From contig JAJAGP010000348.1 of assembly GCA_025084515.1 (NCBI GenBank), positions 1 through 64,000 of the forward strand: a stretch of DNA of 64,000 bases, read 5' to 3'. Numbering within the stretch: position 1 is the first letter of the stretch; each line of letters starts with the position of its first letter. The notes beneath the pieces were generated by a model. The model saw only the letters and a program-made list of their open reading frames with translations. It was not told the origin of the DNA and searched no databases. The position numbers and the translations under genes are program-made. This stretch comes from Ancistrus triradiatus (lineage: Eukaryota; Chordata; Actinopteri; Siluriformes; Loricariidae). Positions 1 to 8,872 of this stretch are shown one piece after another.

Positions 1-184
1 CTCATCCCGTGGGGTCAAAATGATCATGAGAATGGTGAGCAAAAATCCCAGAACTACATTGAGGGACCTGATGAATGACCTGCAGAGAGCTGGGACCAAA
101 GTAACAAAGGCTACCATCAGTAACACACTATGCAGACAGGGACTCAGATCCTGCAGTGCCAGGCGTGTCCCGCTGCTTAAGCCA
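1..184 (+). pseudogene. Tc1-like transposase fragment
   Basis: The plus strand encodes the helix-turn-helix part of a Tc1 transposase: VSKNPRTTLRDLMNDLQRAG, KATISNTL and then SCSARRVPLLKP. The same sequence appears on the minus strand near 58490-58725. It is cut off by the window edge and, at about 185, by the start of the Gypsy element, which appears to have inserted into it. Confidence 0.88.
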
Positions 185-185
185 G

Positions 186-1244
186 TACTATTACGGCGCG
201 TGTATCTGACGCCAGAGGGCGGCGCACTATCATCTCATTAGCCTGGCTGTTAGCACTACTCGCCACGGTTGATATACATTTTTTGCCTCGGTTGTCCCCT
301 TTAGGGCCAGAAGATACGACTAGCCCTGTTAAGAAGACTAGCCGTGTAGAGTTCTGGAGGCTCGAGGTAATAGCTAGGGTCGTAGACGGAAAGGGACAGA
401 GTACATCGCTACTAACCTCATTATCCGGTACTTCCACGCTCACTCGGATGCTTCCTTTTCCCCAAACACTCTCCCTCTTTTCCCGCAGTGCTCTCCCTCT
501 TTTGTCCTTTGTCCTGGGGACTGCTCTCCGCATCCTCCTGACGGTTGAGTCTGTTGCTTCTCTGTCGCCCCGCTTCCCGCACGCTTCCGTTAATCCCGCC
601 GTGTGGAAAGCCATCTCTTAGCTCCCCTCCCTGCTCTCAGAGTTTCTACGCGTACGCATGCGCGGTCGCTGCGCACTTTGGCTTTCTCCGGCGGTCATCG
701 GGGACTCTCGCTCTGCACGTGCGCAGTAGCGTTCTCAGATGCTTTCAGCGTCGGCTTTCTTTTGGCACGTCTTGTCCGTTTTCTTCGTGCCTTTTGCACA
801 TGCCTTACGCGCTAGCATTACTTCCTTTATTTCTCCCCAATACCCGTTTTCACCTCAGTGCTACTATCTAATCCTATTTTTGAGCTCGCTATTTGCGGCC
901 CTTCAGTTTGCCCTTATCCCTTCATTTCCCCGCGTTTCCCCTCGTGGCCAAGTGGTGTAGTGGTTAGCGCGCATGCCACTCAGACCTGGGATCAGCGGAT
1001 CTAATCCGATATCGGGATTCATTCTTCCACACCAGTACCCATCGCATTCCTCCAGTACTACATGTGCGCGCTCGTTATTTTATTTAATTCCCGCACATCT
1101 CACAGTCTTCTTAGATTACCTAGGTACCATCCCTACTGTCTGCATCTCCTCCTACTGACCCCTAGGGGGTGCATTCCTGCGCTTGGGTTCTTCCTTCCAT
1201 CATTATCTCTCGGCCAGTTGCTTTTTCCTGGCCGATTCGTAACA
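186..1244 (+). repeat. 5' LTR of Gypsy element (approximate)
   Basis: It begins TACTATTACGGC, a segment repeated at 5571 right after the purine tract, and homology to the 3' copy continues to about 322. I place its end near TTCGTAACA at 1236-1244, just before gag. The end is inferred because the 3' copy is truncated. It includes GC-rich promoter-like sequence and a tRNA-like module. Confidence 0.6.
941..1020 (+). other. tRNA-like module inside the Gypsy LTR/leader
   Basis: The sequence GTGTAGTGGTTAGCGC resembles a tRNA D-arm. TGGTGTAGTGG (953-963) fits the polymerase III A-box consensus fully. A B-box-like GGATCTAATCC (997-1007) follows with two mismatches. No convincing cloverleaf or terminator, so it is probably a tRNA-derived remnant rather than a tRNA gene. 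Confidence 0.55.
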
Positions 1245-1260
1245 GTATAGTGTGCCCAGT

Positions 1261-1960
1261 ATGGACCCAGCAGGGACCCCAAGCCCCCCCACCACGAGGA
1301 CAGTCCTCCAACACCATGGCGCCATCCTTGGTCATCACTAGCAGCAGCTTACTGCTCTCACCCAATAGGTGGAAGCTCTTACCTTGGCGGTCACTCAATT
1401 GACAGCCAAACTCTCTAGCCCTCCCAAGGTCCCAGTGCCACCTACACCCCCCCCTCCTCCACCTTCCTCACCCCCGTCCCGATTGCCACTCCTGAGCAAT
1501 TTGCTGGAGAGGCGGAGCGCTGTAAGGGATTCCTGCTGCAGTGCACGCTCACGTTTGAGCTGCAGCCCTCCCGCTTCCCCACGCAATGCTCTCGGGTAGC
1601 TTATATGATTTCCCTGCTATCCGATCGTGCCCTGGCCAGGGGCCACGGCCCAGTGGGAGTCAGGGTCCCCCGCCTGTAATTCCGAGTCAGCTTTCACTGA
1701 GGCTCTCAAGGACACATTTTTTCACCCTCAAGGTGGTCGGGACTCAGCCACCCGCCTCTCCGAACTTGTTCAAGGCACATGCTTGGCAGCCGAATATGCC
1801 GTCGAGTTTCAGACCTTAATGACCTATATGCCTTGGCCACCACCCTCGGCACCCATCTCCGATGCAGAGCTTGAGAGAGGGCCACCGCTCGCTCCACTAG
1901 CTACCCCGTGTGACCTGCTCGGACCCCTGTCATCTTTCCCCGGCTCCTGCCGACGTTAAC
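1261..1960 (+). pseudogene. Gypsy gag (degenerate)
   Basis: Translation from 1261 starts MDPAGTPSPPTTRTVLQHHG, typical of fish chromovirus gag, then hits in-frame stops around 1348 and 1368. A proline-rich linker (1437-1480) and capsid-like pieces follow in shifting frames. It cannot make a full gag protein. Confidence 0.7.
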
Positions 1961-2076
1961 AAACCCATGGAGCTGGTCAGAGCCAGTCCGGCCTCCTCCA
2001 CTGGCACCCCTCCCAGATCCTCACAGATGTCGGGAAACGCAGGAGTCAGGACCAGACGGGGGGGTCGGTTCTAGAC

Positions 2077-2508
2077 GTGCCTCTCTCTCCCCCATCGGGT
2101 CTATATATCTCGGCCATCATTAGTCAGGCTGGGGGTCCCCGAGTATCTGTCCAAGTCGTGATCGACTCGGGTGCCTCCAGCAACTTCATTGACTCTGACC
2201 TCACCTGGCAGTTGTGGTTACAGCTTGAGAGGCTTCATAGGCCCCAGTCATTTAGGGCCTTGGACGGCCGTTCCTTGTGTTCTGGGCCGGTCACGCACCA
2301 AACCTGCCTGTCGACTTGGTCATGGGTGAACATGCCGAAGGTCTGGTTCTGCTCCTCACCCAGGCCCCCCCACCTGCAACTGGTGCTGGGCCATCCTTGG
2401 TTGCGGTCCCACAACCCACTTATCGACTGGCAGCCCGGATCTATCTTTTTTTGGTCCCACCGGTGCGTGGAGTCTTGCCTTATTTCCCCACCCCTATGCC
2501 TCAAGTAG
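2077..2508 (+). pseudogene. Gypsy protease region
   Basis: The open frame contains VQVVIDSGASSNFIDSDL with the DSGAS active-site signature of retroviral-type aspartic proteases, and a downstream LVLGHPWLRSHNP, the conserved GxxWL..HxP region. It is open for about 140 codons. Confidence 0.85.
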
Positions 2509-2553
2509 CCACTCGCGCCCAACCTTTCCTCGGTCCCCACGCAGTACCATGAC

Positions 2554-3420
2554 TTGGGGATGATCTTCAGCAAAGGGGAGGACCAGCTCCTTCCTCCCCA
2601 TCAAGATTACGACTGCACTATCAACCTCCTGCCCAGCACCTCCCTGCCTCGAGGGAGGCTCTTTTCCCTTAACCCCACCGAGCAGGAGGCCATGCGCTCC
2701 TACATTGCGGAGGCGTTGCGGTTGGGCTTTTTCCGGTCCTCCTCCTCACCCACCGGGGCGGGTTTCTTCTTTGTCTCAAAAAAAGATGGTTCCCTTCACC
2801 CCTGCGTCGATTATCGGGGCCTCAATGGCATTACTATGAAGTAATGTTACCCCTTGCCCCTTATGACCACAGCGTTCGAGGCACTCCAAGGGGCCAGTTT
2901 CTTTACTTAGCTGGACCTCCGGAGTGCTTATAACGTCGTCCGCATCCGGAAGGGTGGGAGACGGCCTTTCTTGCTCCTACGGGGCATTACGAATACCTTG
3001 TCATGCCCTTCAGGCTTATGAGTGCCCCGGCCCCGGATGTCCTGCAGGAGGCTCTGGACCAGTATGCATATGTTTACCTCGACGATATCCTGGTCTTTAG
3101 TCACTCCTTGGACGACCATGTCAGACACGTCGGCCATGTTCTCCAGCTCCTGCTAGCCAACCGCTTGTTTGTTAAGCTGGAGAAGTTGGTGTTTCATGCG
3201 CCCTCTGTTTCCTTCTTGGGCTTCGTTGTTTCCCAAGGAGCTTTGCGCATGGACCCGACCAAGACACGGGCTGTGGCTGACTGGCCTCGTCCCACTTTGT
3301 TGAGCCTCAGAATTCGGAATTTTTTTTGTCACTTTGTGAGGGACTTCGGCGCTATTGCCGTACCACTTACTGCCCTCACGCGTAAGGACCCCGGCCCCTT
3401 CCACTGGACCGAGGCGGCAG
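2554..3420 (+). pseudogene. Gypsy reverse transcriptase
   Basis: Pieces include LPPHQDYDCTINLLP, GFFFVSKKDGSLHPCVDYRG and, after a frame break near 2840, PFRLMSAPA and YVYLDDILVFS with the YxDD catalytic box around 3070-3100. At least one stop (2842) and further frame changes disrupt it. Confidence 0.88.
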
Positions 3421-3860
3421 AGAGCGCCTTCCAGGAGATAAAGAGATGCCTTACCAACCCTCATGTCCTGAGATTCCCGGACCACGAGGAAGCATTTATT
3501 GTCGAGATAGACACATCGGCGTGGGGGCTGTCCTTTCTCAGTGCACCACCCCAGGCCACAAGCTCCACCCCTGTTCTTACTTTTCACAGCAGTTGTCCCC
3601 AACTGAACATAACTACCCAGTCGGGGACCGGGAGCTCCTCTCCATCAAATTGGCCCTGGAGGAGTGGCAGCACTGGCTGGAAGGGGCCAAACATCCCTTC
3701 CTAGTGTGAACCAAACCACAAAAACCTGGTGTATATTCAGCAGGCCAAGCGATTTAATGCCAGTCAGGCTTGTTGGTTGCTGTTTTTCACCAGGTTTGAC
3801 TTTACGGTCTCCTTCCGGCCAGGTTCCAAAAATGCTAAGCCTGATGCCCATTCTAGGCAG
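3370..3860 (+). pseudogene. Gypsy RNase H domain
   Basis: Fragments such as LTRKDPGPFHWTEAAESAF, the DTSAWG region near 3510 and YPVGDRELLSIKLALEEWQ match the RNase H part of Ty3/Gypsy pol. They are spread across two or three frames. Confidence 0.8.
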
Positions 3861-4009
3861 TGGGATCCGCCTGAGGCAACCCCGGCACCCGACCCTATCC
3901 TTCCCACATCGCGGGTGCTCACGGCCGTTACCTGGGCCATTGACCTGGCCATCTCTAAGGCCCTCCGGCGCGAACCTGACCCTGGCCATGGTCCTCCGGG
4001 GCAGAGATT

Positions 4010-5426
4010 CGTCCCTACCGCCGTACGAGAGCGAGTTATGCGCTGGGGTCATGAAGCGTCCTTTGGAGGCACTAGGACCTATGAGTTCCTCCGACGGAGG
4101 CATGGAGGCTGATGTTAAGCAGTTTGTCACCGCCTGCAACACCTGCGCATGCAACAAGACCCCCCGACAGTGCCCAGCGGCCTTCTTCAGCCACTCCCTA
4201 TCCCCTCCTGCCCGTGGTCCCACATCTCTTTGGACTTCGCTACCAGCTTGCCGCCATCCAGGGGCAATACCATCGTCCTGGTGGCCATGGACCAGTTCTC
4301 CAAGTCCTGCCCTTGGCTCGGGAGATGTTGGACCTCATCCTCTCTCACATGGCCCGAGTCCACGGTCTCCCGCGCGACCTGGTATCGGACCGGGGTCCCC
4401 AGTTTGTCAGCAGATTCTGGACAGCCACCGCCAGCCTCTCATCAGGGTTCCACCCGGAGTCTAATGGCCAGACCAGATATGGCCACTATGCTTCGGTGTC
4501 TCACTGCCAAGAACCCCTCCACCTGGTCAGAACAGCTATTGTGGGCGGAGTTTGCACTCGTCTTTGGGCATGTCTCCATTCGAGTGCCAGTTTGGGTTTC
4601 CCCCCCTTCCCTGACCAGGAGAGGGACGTCGGGGTTACTTCGACCACCCTGTTCGTCCGGTGGTGCCGGAAGGCCTGGGCTGACGCTCGGTCCATCCTCA
4701 GAAGGAACGAAGAGAGCATGTGTAGCCGGTGTGTACTAGCTGGTGAGACTCGCATTCAAATACCCCTCTGCGTTGTGAAGCAAGAAGACAACTGGACACG
4801 CTTTGCCATTCACCTGGGAATTTATTCTTCCTCCGGCGCCTCCAGCGCTAACAGAGGATAATGAATTAATATGACACCGATATAACTTGCCATAATAGGT
4901 GGAAAATTCAAAATAAAAGTTCTCTATATAAATCGGATAAAATACAAAACATTATGAAATTAACAAACAAAATGTACATAAAATAAAGCTTACTCACTAT
5001 AGAAATAAATAATGAATTGAACAAGGATTTTAAGTGAAATGTAAACAATATAAATTTAAATTGCTTTCACATCTGCTACACATGCATCGCAGAGCTGACC
5101 GCAAACGCCAACCTGCGCTGTCCTACCATTCGGGCCAGTGGGTCTGGCTCTCTACCCAGAATCTTCCCCTTAAGGGTACGTCGGGGAAGTTGGCACCCAA
5201 ATATGTGGGCCCCTTCAAGATCGCCTGGAAGATCAACCCAGTCACGTACCGGCTAGAGTTGCCTCCGGCCATGAAGGTCAATCCCACGTTTCATGTGTCC
5301 CAGCTTAAACCCATCCTTTGTCAGACCCGCACTTCCCCCAACTCGACTGCCCATGCCATACGTCAGCCAGTGATCCCCGGTGTACACTGTACTTTGGCTC
5401 CTGGACTCCTGCTGCATGCAGGGTAG
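4010..5426 (+). pseudogene. Gypsy integrase, interrupted by an insertion
   Basis: An HHCC-like zinc-binding segment (about 4020-4160) and integrase core pieces such as RVHGLPRDLVSDRGPQF (about 4350-4400) are followed by a 360-bp foreign block (4721-5080). The frame then resumes HRRADRKRQPALSYHSGQWV, then LAPKYVGPFKI and NPTFHVSQLKP, the conserved GPFKI/FHVSQLK C-terminal block. Confidence 0.88.
4721..5080. mobile_element. 360-bp insertion in Gypsy integrase with CATG target duplication
   Basis: The block starts TGTAGCCGGTG and ends with the near-inverted CATCTGCTACA, and is flanked on both sides by CATG. Removing it with one CATG restores the integrase frame (EESM|HRRADRK). Its distal half is much more AT-rich than the host element and carries TATATAAAT and AATAAAG. 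TG...CA ends, a 4-bp duplication and TATA/poly(A)-like motifs favour a short solo LTR; a MITE is the alternative. Confidence 0.8.
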
Positions 5427-5560
5427 TACCCAGTATTTGGTCGACTGGGAGGGGTATGGCCCGGAGGAACACTCCTGGGTCCCCGCGCCGGAACATTTTG
5501 GACCCGGAGATTATCCGGGAGTGCCAGAGAAATTGGGACGTCTGGGGTAAACCCTTCCGG
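5425..5560 (+). pseudogene. Gypsy C-terminal chromodomain
   Basis: The translation contains QYLVDWEGYGPEEHSWVPA, the chromodomain core that reads histone marks, then after one frame slip NILDPEIIRECQRN. It defines the element as a chromovirus. It is separated from the integrase C-terminus by a frameshift near 5400. Confidence 0.87.
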
Positions 5561-5757
5561 GGGGGGGGGGTACTATTACGGCACGTGTATCTGGCGCCAG
5601 CCGGGCAGATGCAGCAATTGCTCGGCTACAAATAACGCCCCCGAAACGCCGTCCGGTGCCGCACTATCGTCTCATTAACCTGCCTGTTAGCACTACTCGC
5701 CACGGTTGGTATACATTTTTCGCCTCGGTTGTCCCTGTTAGGGCCAGAAGGTACGAC
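5560..5757 (+). repeat. Purine tract and truncated 3' LTR
   Basis: A run of G residues (5560-5570) serves as polypurine tract. The following TACTATTACGGC matches the 5' LTR start, and similarity continues through CACTACTCGCCACGGTTG to about 5757, where it stops. Confidence 0.85.
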
Positions 5758-5906
5758 CATCTACACACTACGCAGGAACAACAGTTGGTACTATAGCCAT
5801 GACTTTTTTCCTTTACATAATTCTAAATCTTGCTGATTGTAAGGACATAATTTTGTTTGGATGATATATACAACTTCACATTATCTGCACAGCAGTGAAA
5901 ACTAAT

Positions 5907-6693
5907 ACAGTGGTACCCTGGTTCTCATCGTTAATTCTTTCCAGAAGGCTTTTGGAGTATTGAAAACGACAAGTACCGAGCAAATTTTTCATAAGGAATA
6001 CTGTAAATTGAATTAATACGTTCCAAACCCTCAGGAAATCCACATAGTACAAGATTTTATATGCATTAATGGAGTTGTATTGTACAGGTGCTCCTTAATT
6101 TAATATGGGGATGTGTTCAGACAAATCCATCATAAGTTAACTGTATCATGAACCGATGAGTTTAAAATAATCTATATTGTAACAAAGCTGAGCCTATTAC
6201 ACATTAACTCTTACATTACCCTACAGTTTGCCAAATCATTAACACAAAGCTTATTTTATAATAAAGAGTTAAGAGAAAAATCTTATGTAATTTAATGAGT
6301 AATGGAGTAATGGAAAGTGAAAAGTAAAAGCAAAACACTTACTCTATTGGTAAACTCAGGGCACTAGCATAGCTGTTAATGCTGACTGCAGCCTGCGTTC
6401 TAGAGGATTCAGTTCCTGTATTCCTTTAGGTTGGGACTTATCTTGAGACTTATCTGCACTAAAAATACAGTACTGTAGATGTAAAAACAAAGAAAAACAA
6501 AGAAAAACATGATAAACACAGCACAGATCTTCAATGAGCAAGGGCTATTGTGAATCACTGAATCGAGTGCTGACTTGTGATTCGAGTGCTGACAAGTTGA
6601 AGCAAGTGTGCCGAGAACCGAGTCAAAATTTCTAGTCAAAATGTGTCCAGAACCAAATTTGACAATTGGTGGTCGAAAAACGAGGTACCACTG
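5907..6693. mobile_element. TA-flanked TIR DNA transposon (787 bp), non-autonomous
   Basis: The left end CAGTGGTACCCTGGTTCTC and the right end, read inverted as CAGTGGTACCTCGTTTTTCG, form terminal inverted repeats flanked by TA. No transposase is readable. End sequence and TA duplication fit the Tc1/mariner-pogo group. Short ATTCGAGTGCTGAC repeats near the right end echo the TIR motif. Confidence 0.85.
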
Positions 6694-6769
6694 TACTAGG
6701 TTTATGATTAATTGAGTTTAGCGGGCGCATGTAAAGTGAAAATAATAGCCCCTGTGGGTCACCATACCT

Positions 6770-7200
6770 CATTTGAGCTTGGAGCGTAAATTATTTACAC
6801 AAACAGGTAATGGTCGGTCAAGTATGACCTAAACCAAGAAAGCATCAATTCCTTAGCACCTATTGTATTTTCTAACCTATTCAGTAAAATATCATGATCT
6901 GTCAATTGCTACACTTAAATCTAATAGAACAAAAAAAATAGATAAACTATTGTCTAAGGACATCAATAAATCATTAAGTACCATAATTAATGCTCTTTCT
7001 GTACTATGATTTGGCCTAAATCCTGACTGAAACCTACCATGTTGGTGGATATAACTACAAATCTGCTGATAAACAAATGTTTCAAATATAATGGAGAGGA
7101 AAGGAAGATTTGAAATTGGCCTATACTTAGAAAGCATGCTAGGATCGAAGTTATGTTACTTAATCAGAGGTTTAATAACTGTGTACTTCAAGTATTTGGG
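6770..7200 (-). mobile_element. L2-type LINE fragment (reverse transcriptase)
   Basis: The minus strand encodes YRPISNLPFLSIIFETFVYQ, GRFQSGFRPNHSTERALI and VLLDLSVAID, which are RT motifs of the L2/CR1 group. Only this part of RT survives, with a frame break near 6890. The catalytic YADD part is absent. Confidence 0.88.
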
Positions 7201-7596
7201 CACAAAGTAATTTACAGTTTACCCATGACTGTCTCATAATGAGACACAGCAGTGTTGCGTGCAGACATAATAATAGAGTTGTGCATGATGGTTGGCTTCT
7301 AGATATGGATAAATAATGTAGAAGTCGTTGTTGAAAGTTACAATGTTGTCTATTATAGTGTCATAATGTGGCACAGTCAAGGAATGTTGCTTTACCCCCA
7401 ATCCCAGTGGTCATGTTGACCCCATCCCTGATCCCTATGCCCAGGCATTTTAGCCAAATTCTGCTGCAATGTGCCACAGTGTGGCTGTGATGCATTGCTT
7501 GTAAAAACACAAGACGTATGGAAACAGATGACACTATTAATTGATCATGAACCCACAGCAGTGGTTCTCAAGCTTTTTCTGCAGTGCCCCTCTTTT
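7200..7596. other. Unassigned intergenic sequence
   Basis: I see no conserved coding signal or clear repeat boundary here. The phrase TGGTTCTCAAGC...GTGCCCC near 7562-7590 resembles common repeat flanks but could not be assigned. Confidence 0.3.
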
Positions 7597-8352
7597 TGTC
7601 ACGGTCGAGTGGACAAATGCAGACGGACTCACAGGTCCCAGTTGAACAATAAATAAACATATTTTATTCTTCACAAAAATTAAGGTATAAAAAAATAACA
7701 AAACACTGCAATAAATAAACAGACTATGACTCTGAAATATAACTAGAACAGAAATCTGGCGTGGGAGCCAAAAAGAGAACCAAAATAACACACTGAAACA
7801 CAGAAAGAACAAAGCGAAATAAAACCTGGCATGGTAGCCGAAAGAAAATCAAAGAAAGCCATTAGTTGCGGCTAGGCTAACGGTACCGGCATGAGTCCAA
7901 GACAAAGTCCAAGAAAATGCCGCAACGAAAACAATAATTCCAAGGGGTCGCTGGAAAAACAAACAATAAACCACCGGCTTACTTGGCGTGGCGTGGCATG
8001 GCGTGGCGTGGCGTGAAAGCGTGTACCACTAGCGTAGCATAGCATAGCATAAATCCGTGGCTTGGCTTGGCATGAAAACGTGACAGTACGACCGCATAGA
8101 ATAGCGGATACTCGTAAAATGCTCCCGTGATGCAACTGGGGAAATACAGAACTTATATACACACAGCCCAGCTGCACGCGGGAGTAATTAACTGAAAATA
8201 ACCAATACAGTTCCCACGCCAATGCGATCAGCCAGTAAACGTCCAGGGTGTCGCCATGTTCAAAAACCGTGGCGAATTGTGGGGAATGAAGTCCGCCCCT
8301 ACAATTCGCCGAAAACAAAAGAAATACCGGGGGCAGGGCACGCACCATAACA
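7597..8352 (-). mobile_element. Solo LTR with 5-bp target duplication CTTTT
   Basis: The block starts TGTCACGG and ends CCATAACA, so it has TG...CA ends, and is flanked on both sides by CTTTT (7592-7596 and 8353-8357). Read on the minus strand it has a TATATAAG box near 8155 and AATAAA-type poly(A) signals near 7655-7670, ending CGTGACA. No internal retroviral genes remain. A GGCGT/AGCAT pentamer array lies inside. Confidence 0.9.
7985..8070. repeat. Degenerate pentamer arrays (GGCGT/GGCAT, AGCAT, GGCTT)
   Basis: Successive short arrays of GGCGT, then AGCAT, then GGCTT units lie within the solo LTR. They probably arose by slippage in its promoter-proximal part. Confidence 0.85.
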
Positions 8353-8872
8353 CTTTTGTGGATGAAAATAATTTCGATCCCCGCCACTCCGACTCACACG
8401 TACATGTCTTTTGCATGTCTTATTGCACAAAACAAAAAATTTAATGAAAAATCACTTTTACAGTGGAATTATTACAAGTGATCTGCATTATGTTCCTTAT
8501 ACACTCCTCGTTCAATTGTTTTGTGAATGAAGTCTGTCATCTTTGCGCATAAATGCATAAAGACAACTTGTATTTTATTTTCCCCCTTTCCCCCCAACTG
8601 TGGCACAGACACTCCACCTGTGTAAGCCCATGCGTGTTTTGGTGTCAGACGACTTTACACTTCAGCAACACTCCGAAATTCTGAGGCAACATCATTTGCC
8701 AGATGCTTCCACTCTAATGCCCTTTTGGGATTAAGTATTGCCAAAGCTGCACTCATCAAACCACATCCCTTTCCTCTTGTCAACCTTTCTGGCAAGAACG
8801 TCAGTTTCACACTCTGTGAAAATATCTATGAACTGTAGTGGTCTAGCAGTTAAGATACTAGACTGTCCTGCA
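8353..8872. other. Unassigned sequence before the LINE
   Basis: There is no supported gene. Close to the end (8835-8870) GTAGTGGTCTAGCAGTTAAG resembles a tRNA-derived SINE head, but it is short. Confidence 0.3.

Larger units (their letters stand above)
186..5757 (+). mobile_element. Chromodomain Ty3/Gypsy LTR retrotransposon, decayed
   Basis: Components in order are a 5' LTR, gag starting at ATG 1261, a protease with DSGAS, reverse transcriptase with a YLDD box, RNase H, integrase, a chromodomain, a poly-G purine tract and a truncated 3' LTR. This order and the C-terminal chromodomain mark a chromovirus (sushi-like) of the kind common in fish. Many stops and frameshifts break gag-pol. The 3' LTR copy differs visibly from the 5' copy, including extra sequence at 5607-5660, so the insertion is old. 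Exact LTR ends are uncertain. Confidence 0.93.

Noticed and set aside
177..614. 145-codon minus-strand frame
   Set aside because: Lies in the GC-rich Gypsy LTR with no protein similarity I recognise; a composition effect.
941..1020. Functional tRNA gene
   Set aside because: A-box is good but B-box has two mismatches and no cloverleaf or acceptor stem can be drawn.
7872..8387. 171-codon minus-strand frame
   Set aside because: Falls almost wholly in the solo LTR and reads through its pentamer arrays; no domain recognisable.
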